A stretch of DNA of 7,732 nucleotides from Saprospiraceae bacterium (GCA_027031145.1 JALVEG010000530.1:1-7732), one strand, 5' to 3'. Positions 1 to 6,541 are shown, counted from the stretch's first letter. Notes: generated from the sequence alone by a model not told the origin. Translations and numbers: made by a program.

Positions 1-234
1 TTTTATAACTCTTACCAATTTTGCCTGAGAAAATGGTTGTACCTGATAATGCAGTCCTCTTAGAGTTCCGTATTTTGATTTTGATTCGTTATCCTGAATA
101 AAGTTTGTTTTCAGTCCTGTTAATTCTTCAAATCTCTTTTTATTGAAAGATTCAAAAAAATAACCTCTTTCATCATTAAATACATTTGGTTCGATTACTA
201 ACAGGTCTTTTATGAAAGTTGTGCTTATTTGCAT
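1..234 (-). CDS. rfbC: dTDP-4-dehydrorhamnose 3,5-epimerase, N-terminal part (cut by window edge)
   Basis: Translating leftward from the ATG at 234-232 gives 78 uninterrupted codons running off the left edge. The protein begins MQISTTFIKDLLVIEP and shows the family's diagnostic blocks: F-N-D-E-R-G-Y-F-F-E-S-F at residues 19-30, FIQDNESKSKYGTLRG at 45-60, LHYQ at 61-64 and QAKLVRVIK at 70-78. His62 in RGLHYQ corresponds to the catalytic base of RmlC enzymes. The second catalytic residue (an Asp near 170) lies outside the window. Known role: the cupin-fold enzyme epimerises C3 and C5 of dTDP-4-keto-6-deoxyglucose in dTDP-L-rhamnose synthesis, supplying cell-surface polysaccharide. The start lies only 5 bp after the der stop codon, so the two are probably co-transcribed. 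The rest of a rhamnose pathway, if linked, would lie further left. About 105 residues are missing compared with the usual ~180. Confidence 0.93.
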   Translation of the reverse strand, partial: MQISTTFIKDLLVIEPNVFNDERGYFFESFNKKRFEELTGLKTNFIQDNESKSKYGTLRGLHYQVQPFSQAKLVRVIK

Positions 235-239
235 GTAGT

Positions 240-1541
240 TTATTTTTTTCTAAAATATATACTAATAGGAACTCCTGTCAAATCATATTTTTTTCTTAAT
301 TGATTCTCCAGATAACCTTTATAATTTGCTCTTATATGTTCGGGATAATTGCAAAAAAAGGCAAATGCAGGATAATATTTAGGTATCTGGGTAACATATT
401 TTATTTGGATATAATTACCTCTGTGTGTAGGAGGAGGTACTCTTTGTATAGCCTCCAACATAAATTCGTTAAGTTCTGAAGTTTTAAATTTTTGTTGTCT
501 CTTTTCAAAAACTTCAAGAGCTGTCTCGATAGCTTTATATATTCTCTGTTTGTTTAAGACAGAAACGAATATTATGGGAACATCACTGAATTTACCAAGT
601 TTCTTTTTAATCTTTTCTTCAAATTCTTTTGCAGTATTGGTCTCTTTTTCAACCAAATCCCATTTGTTAACTAAAATAACAACTCCTTTTTTTCTTTTGA
701 CAGCAAGATCTATTATGCTGAGATCCTGTGCTTCCAAACCCATTTTGGCATCGATCATAACAATGGCAACGTCAGAATCTTCCAAAGCTCTGATAGCTCT
801 CAAAACTGAATAAAATTCCAAATCTTCATAAACCTTACTTTTTTTTCTGATCCCCGCAGTGTCAATCAAAAGGAATTCTTTATCATATTTTTTATACAAA
901 GTATTAACCGAATCTCTGGTAGTACCTGCGATGTCTGTAACGATATTTCGTTCTTCACCGGTCAATGCATTGATAAAAGAGGATTTTCCCACATTGGGCT
1001 GTCCGACAATTGCTATTTTAGGATATTCTGCTTTTTCCGGTTCTTCTTCATCTCCGATAAGATCAGTAATTGCATCCAGCAAATCTCCTGAACCTCCGCC
1101 GTTAATAGCGGAAATAAAAAAAGTGTTTTCAAAACCCAGGCTCCAAAATTCGTTTGCCATTAGTAATCTCTCGTGATTATCAACTTTGTTAACAGCGAGG
1201 AACACAGGCTTATTACTTCTTCGAAGAATATTGGCAATATCATCGTCCAGATCAGTGATACCGGTTGTGGTATCTACAACAAAAACAATCGCATCAGATT
1301 CTTCAATTGCAATTTGAACCTGAACGCTAATTGCGGACTCAAATATATCTTTGGAATCTTTAACAAATCCACCTGTATCGATGATAGTGAATTCTTTTCC
1401 ATTCCAAATACATGTATTATAAATACGATCTCTGGTAACACCACTTATGTCATCAGTAATAGCATGTCTTTCACCGGAAAGGCGGTTAAATAATGTCGAT
1501 TTTCCTACATTTGGTCTGCCAACTATTGCAATTGTCTTCAT
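240..1541 (-). CDS. der: Ribosome-assembly GTPase Der (EngA)
   Basis: A 433-residue protein of normal family length, with the double-GTPase architecture unique to Der. Domain 1 has the P-loop GRPNVGKS at residues 8-15, DTGG at 55-58, NKVD at 118-121 and SA at 144-145. Domain 2 has GQPNVGKS at 180-187, DTAG at 227-230 and NKWD at 292-295. An acidic linker (about 162-172) separates the two. Residues about 350-433 form the KH-like C-terminal domain, ending GVPISIYFRKK. Known role: Der binds the 50S subunit and is needed for its late maturation; it is normally essential. The ATG at 1541-1539 sits directly before the first beta strand (MKTIAIVG), so the start is secure although no Shine-Dalgarno is visible. 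It lies 33 bp after the thioredoxin-like gene and 5 bp before rfbC, consistent with one leftward transcript. One oddity: the G5 motif of domain 2 reads S-V (327-328) where S-A is usual. Confidence 0.98.
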   Translation of the reverse strand: MKTIAIVGRPNVGKSTLFNRLSGERHAITDDISGVTRDRIYNTCIWNGKEFTIIDTGGFVKDSKDIFESAISVQVQIAIEESDAIVFVVDTTTGITDLDDDIANILRRSNKPVFLAVNKVDNHERLLMANEFWSLGFENTFFISAINGGGSGDLLDAITDLIGDEEEPEKAEYPKIAIVGQPNVGKSSFINALTGEERNIVTDIAGTTRDSVNTLYKKYDKEFLLIDTAGIRKKSKVYEDLEFYSVLRAIRALEDSDVAIVMIDAKMGLEAQDLSIIDLAVKRKKGVVILVNKWDLVEKETNTAKEFEEKIKKKLGKFSDVPIIFVSVLNKQRIYKAIETALEVFEKRQQKFKTSELNEFMLEAIQRVPPPTHRGNYIQIKYVTQIPKYYPAFAFFCNYPEHIRANYKGYLENQLRKKYDLTGVPISIYFRKK

Positions 1542-1574
1542 TAAAAGTTATTGTTTTAGCAAAATTAATAATAA

Positions 1575-2030
1575 TTAATGAATACTATTTGTTTTTTGAA
1601 TTATGTTTTGAATATATTCTTTTGGAGTTTCTCCATTATATCCCACTTTCTTATCCAATACTTTACCATAGTTATTCAATAAAAATACTGTAGGAAGCAC
1701 TTTGACTTTAAATTTTTTTGCTAACTTTTCATTCTTTTTCGCCTGCTCTTCAGGTATTTGATTTTTTCTCAATCTCGGAAAATCTGCTAATACCATTATT
1801 AAATGATCTTTGGACCATTTTTCAAATTCATCAGTATGGAAAATATATTTATGCAAAAGCATACATGGAGGACACCAGTCAGAACCGGTAAATAATACTA
1901 AAATGGGTTTTTTCTCGGATTTTGCCAATTCCAAAGCTTGGTTATAATCCAGTTTCCAATCGTTTTGTGCATAATTGTTGAATGAAAATAATACAACAAA
2001 TGTAAATGCTATTAAAATTCTAATCTTCAT
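1575..2030 (-). CDS. Secreted thioredoxin-like protein (WCPPC)
   Basis: I start this 151-residue protein at the ATG at 2030-2028, not the in-frame ATG 14 codons earlier, because it then opens with a clean signal peptide: MKIR, a hydrophobic stretch from about 5 to 17, and a likely cleavage site after Ala21 in NNYAQ. The longer start would put a charged 14-residue tail ahead of it. The mature part is a thioredoxin fold: DYNQALELAKSEKKP precedes the first core strand, the redox motif WCPPC spans 52-56 (Cys53, Cys56), and the cis-proline is Pro113 in KVLPTVFLL. The layout resembles Thioredoxin_7/TlpA-like proteins. It should act in the periplasm, or as a lipid-independent exported protein, reducing or oxidising protein thiols; the partner is unknown. 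It is the first gene of the leftward run ahead of der (33 bp gap) and is divergent from tatC. WCPPC is typical of reductive TlpA/ResA-type proteins, but direction of function cannot be read from sequence alone. Confidence 0.88.
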   Translation of the reverse strand: MKIRILIAFTFVVLFSFNNYAQNDWKLDYNQALELAKSEKKPILVLFTGSDWCPPCMLLHKYIFHTDEFEKWSKDHLIMVLADFPRLRKNQIPEEQAKKNEKLAKKFKVKVLPTVFLLNNYGKVLDKKVGYNGETPKEYIQNIIQKTNSIH

Positions 2031-2166
2031 TTTTTTATTTTTATACTGTAAATAATTCTTAGACCTAACCATTTTTTATTGAAATTGTTGTGTTGTAAAA
2101 GGGAAAATATTTTATATATAATTGTCATTTTCATAGAGATTATACAATTTTTATTATAAAAAATCA

Positions 2167-2174
2167 TATTTTCG
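2167..2174 (+). promoter_or_regulatory. Possible Bacteroidota-type -7 element for tatC
   Basis: TATTTTCG at 2167-2174 lies 26 bp before the tatC ATG and differs by one base from the Bacteroidota -7 consensus TAnnTTTG. No convincing TTTG -33 box is seen 19-21 bp upstream, only a T-rich stretch around 2147-2152. In such AT-rich DNA a single one-mismatch hit is weak evidence. Placement in the divergent gap between the thioredoxin-like gene and tatC makes a promoter here expected. Confidence 0.3.
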
Positions 2175-2200
2175 CATTTTGTTAAGCAATCATAAATAGA

Positions 2201-3037
2201 ATGGAAGTTTTTTCCGGTAAAAAAAAGAATGTAAAGAAATTGCCAAATCCAGAAAAAGAAATGTCTTTTTTGGATCATCTTGAAGAATTGAGATGGACAA
2301 TCATTCGTTCTGTTCTGTATATTGTAATAGTGGCTATAATAGTTTTTATCGCCAAAACTTTTATTTTTAAATATGTGATTTTTTCTCAGTTAAATGAAAG
2401 CTTTCCAACATACAGATTTTTCTGCTTTCTTGGAGATAGATTTTGTGTTCATCCTCCTGATCTGCATTTGATTACAAGAGCGATGGGCGAGCAGTTTCTG
2501 GTTCATATTAAAGTTTCTATGGTTTTGGGTTTTATTGTTTCTTTTCCATTGGTTCTTAGAGAGGTTTGGAAATTTGTAGCTCCCGGTTTAAAAGAAACAG
2601 AAAAGAAAGTGACATTTAATATAGTTTTTATTTGTTCTTTTTTATTCTTTTTTGGTGTTTTATTCGGGTATTTTGTAATTGCACCATTCGCGATTAAATT
2701 TTTTGCGGAATATACAGTGGGACAATTTGCTCAAACATCTCCCACCCTTGATTCTTATGTAGGATTTTTGACAATGCTTACTATCCCGGTCGGTTTTGTT
2801 TTTGAATTGCCAATAGTGGCATATTTTCTTGCTAAAGCCGGTATAATCACATCATCTCTAATGCGAGAATATCGTAAGCATGCTATAATTGCAATATTAG
2901 TACTGGCAGCAATAATTACTCCGCCTGATGTATTTACACAGGTTTTGATCGGAATACCTATTATAATGATTTACGAGATTAGTATAATAGTGGTTAAAAG
3001 GGTTGAAAAAAAATTAAAAGAGAAAGAAAATGAATAG
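2201..3037 (+). CDS. tatC: Sec-independent (twin-arginine) translocase subunit TatC
   Basis: A 278-residue polytopic inner-membrane protein. The cytoplasmic N-terminus carries the signature MSFLDHLEELRWTIIR (21-36); Glu29 and Arg31 match the E. coli TatC residues Glu15 and Arg17. The other hallmark block, SFPLVLREVWKFVAPGL (114-130), is followed by Glu134, equivalent to E. coli Glu103, which helps bind the twin-arginine signal. Six hydrophobic helices fit at about 33-55, 104-124, 141-166, 190-211, 226-241 and 245-265, with FELP at 201-204 and TPPD at 240-243. The loop after helix 1 (about 56-100) includes two cysteines (75, 82). TatC is the receptor that recognises RR signal peptides and nucleates the TatA pore for folded proteins. 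No tatA/B gene is in this window, so those must be elsewhere. The extended basic N-terminus (KKKNVKK) precedes the conserved region. It overlaps the next gene by 8 bp. Confidence 0.97.
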   Translation: MEVFSGKKKNVKKLPNPEKEMSFLDHLEELRWTIIRSVLYIVIVAIIVFIAKTFIFKYVIFSQLNESFPTYRFFCFLGDRFCVHPPDLHLITRAMGEQFLVHIKVSMVLGFIVSFPLVLREVWKFVAPGLKETEKKVTFNIVFICSFLFFFGVLFGYFVIAPFAIKFFAEYTVGQFAQTSPTLDSYVGFLTMLTIPVGFVFELPIVAYFLAKAGIITSSLMREYRKHAIIAILVLAAIITPPDVFTQVLIGIPIIMIYEISIIVVKRVEKKLKEKENE

Positions 3038-3476
3038 ATTATCCTCAAATTGGACTTTAATACTTAAAATATTTATTCCGGTATTTTGGTTGATGTTTTT
3101 TGGAGCTTTGACATTTGCTGCATTTATTTCCAACCCTATAGAGGCACCCCAATTTACTACTAAAGTATTCAAAATTGAAATGTTGGCTATTTTCACTTCA
3201 GGATTGTTATTTTTTGCATTTACTTTTTTTAGACTTAAAAGAGTGGATGCTGATGATGAAAATATTTATGTTTCCAATTATTTTAAAACATATAAGTATC
3301 CTTCACATAGTATTGCAGAGATAATTATTTACAATCACTTGATATTAAAAGTTGCCCATCTGCATTTTAAAGGAAAATCCTCTTTCGGCAAAAAAGTGTT
3401 TTTTATCCCTTTTAAGAGCAATTTAAGACAATTTGCAGTAAAAAACAATGTTGTTTTAAGGGATTATCGATCATGA
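3030..3476 (+). CDS. Small membrane protein with probable PH-like C-terminal domain
   Basis: A 148-residue protein whose ATG lies inside the end of tatC (8 bp overlap), so translation is probably coupled. Two hydrophobic helices fit at about residues 10-33 and 49-68. The rest is soluble and strand-rich: LKRVDADDENIYVSNYFKTY (69-88), then SIAEIIIYNHLILKVAHLHF (94-113) and SFGKKVFFIPF (118-128). A membrane pair followed by a segment of the form V-x-x-x-x-x-x-I-Y-V-S-N-Y ... S-I-A-E-I ... FGKKVFFIPF resembles bacterial PH (bPH)-type domain proteins found in Bacteroidota. This is a fold impression, not a confirmed family hit. The function is unknown; linkage to tatC hints at envelope work but could be merely positional. 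Its stop codon overlaps that of the convergent acyltransferase gene, leaving no room for a terminator between them. Confidence 0.75.
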   Translation: MNRLSSNWTLILKIFIPVFWLMFFGALTFAAFISNPIEAPQFTTKVFKIEMLAIFTSGLLFFAFTFFRLKRVDADDENIYVSNYFKTYKYPSHSIAEIIIYNHLILKVAHLHFKGKSSFGKKVFFIPFKSNLRQFAVKNNVVLRDYRS

Positions 3477-4730
3477 AATAATTTTTGTGATTTGGTTTCT
3501 CAGTATTTGAATTTCTTTTTTCCTGCTGCTTTGTGCAAGTTTAATCGAATTGAAATATTCTGTTAGCAAATCAAAATATTTTAGTGAATACCATGCAGCC
3601 AAAGGAAGAAAGATAAGTATTAATCCTTTATAACTAAAGAGAATAAAGCCTGTTATCAATACAATAAAATAATAAATTGCATATAAAAACTGAGCTATCA
3701 ATACTTTTAAAACAGCTTTGTATTCATAAACTTTTGTGTATTTACTAACAATAATAAGTGCAGGAATAACCGGTAAAATATTTAATATCACACCGATAAT
3801 AAATAATGGTAATCCTAAAATAAGAGAAACTGTATTCAGGATGTTTACCTTATCATTTATTACTGAAAAATCATTTATCTTTTCTTTTTGAAGTATCGAA
3901 AAATATTGAGAAGTATCTTTTTTTAATTTTGAAAATTGCTCAGGAGCCATATTTTCAATCTTCTGTGAAAATATTTTCAATTCTTTAGGTAGAGCACTAT
4001 TTTTACTATAAGTCTTAAAGTTATTATGTCTTAATTGATTATTTATTAAAATAATTTGTAATTTGGAGAAAATGTTTTGTTTTTCAGTATTGCTGATTGC
4101 AATATTAACATCATGCATTTTGGAATTGATTTCTGAAGTTAATTCTCTGATTGCAACTGAATCTTTTTTGTTTATTATCTCATTTGAAGTCAAAGTTAAT
4201 TCAGTTCCGATAAAAATATTAAGAAATGATCTGAATTTGTCAGGTTGTGAAAAATTAAATCCCGTCGGTATGATTTTCATATATGGAATATCAGCTTTTA
4301 AAGCTCCAATGGCGATTCTTGAAATTCCTTTTTTTATTGGATTTAGTTTAAATTGATATTTGGTAGTACCTTCGGGATATATTCCTATAAATGCATTTTT
4401 CTTTAAACTATTATTTATTTCAGAAAAAACTTCATTGTTTTTTTTAACATTGTTCAATCCTTCGGTTTGCCGGTATATCGGCAATAATTTAATAATATTG
4501 AAAAACCATTTTAGAGCAGGAATACTTACATAATCAGATCTTACTAAAAAATATACAGGTTTTTTAAGAATAGTTGTCAAAATGATAGCTTCATAAAATC
4601 CCGCGGGGTGATTGGACGAAAAAATGGTTGGAATATTCTTATCAATTTTTGTTTGATTGTAGATAAATACATTCTTATAGAAAAACTTAATTCCACATCT
4701 TGCATACCATCTTAAAAATCGATAAATCAT
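3471..4730 (-). CDS. Membrane acyltransferase, PlsC/GPAT type, with C-terminal membrane domain
   Basis: A 419-residue protein with an N-terminal glycerolipid acyltransferase domain (about 1-215) and a C-terminal helical membrane domain. Visible motifs: block I SSNHPAGFYEA (38-48, candidate catalytic His41), an R-Q pair at 87-88 in IYRQTEG, block III IYPEGTT (117-123) and block IV IIPTGFNF (153-160). The usual block I in related Bacteroidota proteins, as I recall it, is NHPNSFLD, that is H-x5-D; here the acidic residue is Glu47. Hydrophobic helices follow at about 299-328, 343-365 and 370-386, and the protein ends in a basic helix. Expected role: transferring an acyl group from acyl-ACP or acyl-CoA to glycerol-3-phosphate or lysophosphatidate at the inner membrane, in phospholipid synthesis. 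The substrate is not decidable. The start at 4730-4728 leaves a short amphipathic helix (RFLRWYARCGIKFFYK) before the domain, as usual. It is divergent from miaA and convergent with the PH-like gene. Confidence 0.85.
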   Translation of the reverse strand: MIYRFLRWYARCGIKFFYKNVFIYNQTKIDKNIPTIFSSNHPAGFYEAIILTTILKKPVYFLVRSDYVSIPALKWFFNIIKLLPIYRQTEGLNNVKKNNEVFSEINNSLKKNAFIGIYPEGTTKYQFKLNPIKKGISRIAIGALKADIPYMKIIPTGFNFSQPDKFRSFLNIFIGTELTLTSNEIINKKDSVAIRELTSEINSKMHDVNIAISNTEKQNIFSKLQIILINNQLRHNNFKTYSKNSALPKELKIFSQKIENMAPEQFSKLKKDTSQYFSILQKEKINDFSVINDKVNILNTVSLILGLPLFIIGVILNILPVIPALIIVSKYTKVYEYKAVLKVLIAQFLYAIYYFIVLITGFILFSYKGLILIFLPLAAWYSLKYFDLLTEYFNSIKLAQSSRKKEIQILRNQITKIIS

Positions 4731-4766
4731 ATTTTTTTATTAACTTAGCTGTATATTTAATAATTT

Positions 4767-4844
4767 GTAACAACTCAGGTAGAATCAAATTGTCTGAAAA
4801 AAATGAATTTTATCATTTCAAAAGCACCAAACCTGAGAAGTTAC
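4767..4844. repeat. Imperfect inverted repeat with nested hairpin in the divergent intergenic region
   Basis: GTAACAACTCAGGT (4767-4780) is mirrored by ACCTGAGAAGTTAC (4831-4844). Twelve of 14 positions pair (GTAAC/GTTAC and CTCAGGT/ACCTGAG), with an A-A/A-A interior mismatch, and 50 bp lie between. A smaller hairpin sits inside the loop: AAATGA (4801-4806) with TCATTT (4813-4818). The element lies between the divergent acyltransferase and miaA genes. It could be two operator half-sites, a structured leader RNA or the ends of a tiny mobile remnant. I cannot choose between them. Confidence 0.6.
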
Positions 4845-4854
4845 TATAAATGAA

Positions 4855-4862
4855 AATATTTG
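4855..4862 (+). promoter_or_regulatory. Weak -7-like element ahead of miaA
   Basis: AATATTTG at 4855-4862 has one mismatch to TAnnTTTG and lies 24 bp before the miaA start. If it is used, the inverted repeat would sit just upstream, at operator distance. No -33 TTTG is visible at the expected spacing, so the call is tentative. Confidence 0.25.
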
Positions 4863-4886
4863 CGAAAATAAATTAATTTTAATAAA

Positions 4887-5810
4887 TTGGATAAAGAATT
4901 AAGAAATAAAACAATAATAGTAATTGCCGGACCTACCGCAGTAGGGAAAACTTCTGTTTCAATCAAACTGGCAAAAAAAATGAATTGCGATATCATATCA
5001 GCAGACAGTCGTCAGGTATATATTGAAATGAACATTGGTACTGCTAAGCCGGATGAGGCTGAAATGCAAGGCGTTAAACATCATTTTATTAATAATGTGT
5101 CAATCGTTTCAAATTATGATGTCGGTATTTATGAAAGAGGAGTGAACTCATTTCTAAAAAAATATTTTGAAGATAATGATATTGTGATATTAACGGGAGG
5201 TACTGGACTCTATATCGAAGCCATAATTAAAGGATTGGATGATTTTCCGGATATTGATTCAGGAATTAAATCCGGTTTGATTGACCTTTATGAGAATGAA
5301 GGCATTAGTACTTTGCAAAAAATGCTAAAAGAGTCGGATCCTGATTATTATAAAATAGTTGATATAAATAATCCTCACAGACTTATCAGAGCTTTATCTA
5401 TTTTTAAGCAAACAGGTGTTCCATTCTCAAAATTTCTGAAGAAAAAAAATAATAATTTTAGTTATGATACATTAAATATATTGCTGCAATTACCCAGAGA
5501 CAAACTTTATGAACGAATAAATAAACGGGTCGATATTATGATAAAAACGGGTTTGATTGAAGAAGCGGAACAATTATATGATTATAAGAACCTGAAAGCG
5601 TTGAATACAGTCGGATACAAAGAACTTTTTGATTATTTTGATAATAAAATATCTTTGGAAGAAGCGATAAATCTAATTAAAAGAAATAGCAGAAGATATG
5701 CAAAGAGACAGATGACCTGGTTTAATAACCGTGGGAAATGGAATGTTTTCTCTTCCGGTGATTTTGATGAAATTTATGAATTTGTTAATAAAACTCTTTT
5801 TGTAGAGTAA
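4887..5810 (+). CDS. miaA: tRNA dimethylallyltransferase MiaA
   Basis: A 307-residue protein of normal length. The P-loop GPTAVGKT is at residues 15-22, the substrate-binding SADSRQVY at 38-45, IGTAKP at 50-55, ILTGGTGLYIEA at 101-112, NPHRLIRAL at 162-170, and the tRNA-binding C-terminal block RRYAKRQMTWF at 269-279. The central insertion (about 115-200) matches the family's helical swivel domain. MiaA transfers a dimethylallyl group from DMAPP to N6 of A37 in tRNAs reading codons that begin with U, which improves decoding. The start codon is TTG at 4887-4889: an in-frame TAA lies at 4869-4871, no ATG or GTG lies between, and the next internal Met (residue 32) would remove the P-loop. There is no Shine-Dalgarno. 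It probably starts a rightward unit with the DUF697-like and methyltransferase genes, though 107 bp follow it. Confidence 0.96.
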   Translation: MDKELRNKTIIVIAGPTAVGKTSVSIKLAKKMNCDIISADSRQVYIEMNIGTAKPDEAEMQGVKHHFINNVSIVSNYDVGIYERGVNSFLKKYFEDNDIVILTGGTGLYIEAIIKGLDDFPDIDSGIKSGLIDLYENEGISTLQKMLKESDPDYYKIVDINNPHRLIRALSIFKQTGVPFSKFLKKKNNNFSYDTLNILLQLPRDKLYERINKRVDIMIKTGLIEEAEQLYDYKNLKALNTVGYKELFDYFDNKISLEEAINLIKRNSRRYAKRQMTWFNNRGKWNVFSSGDFDEIYEFVNKTLFVE

Positions 5811-5820
5811 AATATCAGGT

Positions 5821-5844
5821 TCATCTAAAAATCTTTAGGGATGA
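5821..5844 (+). other. Hairpin just downstream of miaA
   Basis: TCATC (5821-5825) pairs with GATGA (5840-5844), and TAAA (5826-5829) with TTTA (5834-5837). This gives a nine-pair stem with an AATC loop and a two-base GG bulge, starting 10 bp after the miaA stop. It is followed by a run of A on this strand, not T, so it is not a standard intrinsic terminator. It may be a 3'-end stabilising or processing hairpin. Confidence 0.4.
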
Positions 5845-5917
5845 GAAAAAAATTGTAAATATTGGAATAATTCAGGCTTGATTTTTGTTGTATACAATAA
5901 TGAAAAAATAATTTATT

Positions 5918-6541
5918 ATGGATGAAATAAAAGAAATAAAGAATAACAGTTCGGAACTCGTGATAAAAAATCATATGATTTGGTCTATGGGTGCTGGTTT
6001 TATTCCCGTTCCGCTTTTGGATTTTGCTGCTATCAGCTATATCCAGTTGGATATGATAAGACAATTGGCAAAAATCTATGAAGTTGATTTTAAGGAAACT
6101 GAAGGGAAAGCCATTATTACTTCCCTTACTACAGCAGGATTAGCTAAAGCTGGAGCCGCGAGGGCGGTGAAATTTATTCCTATTATAGGTTCATATCTTG
6201 GCGGAGTTGCTACAGCGGTATTATCAGGTGCATCGACTTATGCTATTGGACAGGCTTTCAAAAGACATTTTGATAAAGGAGGTACTTTTCTTGATATAGA
6301 TCTCAATTCTCTGAAAAAAATGTATATGGATAAATTTGAAAAGGGTAAGGAAATAGCTGAAGATTTTTCGAATGAGCAAAAGGAAAAAGAACAAATTATT
6401 GAGGAAGTTGAAAAGAAAAAGGAAAATCTGAAAATTACGGATGAGATTATCAACAAGTTAAAAGAAATCGGAGATTTGAAAGAAAATGGTGTAATAACAG
6501 ATGAAGAATTTACCAAAATGAAGGCAAAACTGTTGGAATAG
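5918..6541 (+). CDS. DUF697-like membrane-associated protein with coiled coil and SHOCT-like tail
   Basis: A 207-residue protein of unknown function with three visible parts. Residues about 14-125 resemble DUF697 (the YcjF-type C-terminal domain): SMGAGFIPVPLLDFAAISYI (23-42), a helix DMIRQLAKIYEVDF (45-58), then a small-residue-rich hydrophobic stretch TSLTTAGLAKAGAARAVKFI (68-87) and PIIGSYLGGVATAVLSGAST (88-107) that could enter or cross the membrane, ending YAIGQAFKRHFDKGG (108-122). Residues about 130-172 are a highly charged Lys/Glu helix, probably a coiled coil. Residues about 177-206 (IINKLKEIGDLKENGVITDE at 177-196, then EEFTKMKAKLLE) match the SHOCT pattern: a short helix, the 'L.ENGVITDEEF..MKAKLL' turn and a second helix, often seen at protein ends and thought to aid oligomerisation. 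No enzyme motif is present. The ATG at 5918 is the natural start. A 69 bp gap separates it from the methyltransferase. Confidence 0.82.
   Translation: MDEIKEIKNNSSELVIKNHMIWSMGAGFIPVPLLDFAAISYIQLDMIRQLAKIYEVDFKETEGKAIITSLTTAGLAKAGAARAVKFIPIIGSYLGGVATAVLSGASTYAIGQAFKRHFDKGGTFLDIDLNSLKKMYMDKFEKGKEIAEDFSNEQKEKEQIIEEVEKKKENLKITDEIINKLKEIGDLKENGVITDEEFTKMKAKLLE

Noticed and set aside
550..1493. Three rightward open frames opposite der
   Set aside because: They lie wholly antisense to a full-length, well-conserved GTPase and show no motif or family resemblance.
2031..2072. Upstream in-frame ATG extending the thioredoxin-like protein by 14 residues
   Set aside because: It would place a charged tail before an otherwise standard signal peptide; the internal ATG at 2030 is the better start.
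2120..2149. AATTGT / ACAATT inverted repeat in the thioredoxin-like/tatC gap
   Set aside because: Six-base AT-rich arms with an 18 bp spacer are expected by chance in this composition.
2027..2278. Leftward 83-codon open frame across the tatC start
   Set aside because: It overlaps the tatC 5' end and the divergent promoter region, and its composition just reflects AT-rich sequence.
4063..4356. Rightward open frame opposite the acyltransferase
   Set aside because: It is antisense to the coding region that holds the EGT and block IV motifs and has no recognisable domain.
5825..6064. Leftward open frame covering the miaA to DUF697-like gap
   Set aside because: It overlaps the start of a supported gene and is low-complexity and aromatic-rich, typical of AT-rich shadow frames.
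6238..6516. Leftward Ser/Phe-rich open frame opposite the Lys/Glu coiled-coil segment
   Set aside because: Runs of Ser and Phe are what the reverse of AAA/GAA codons gives; no independent support.
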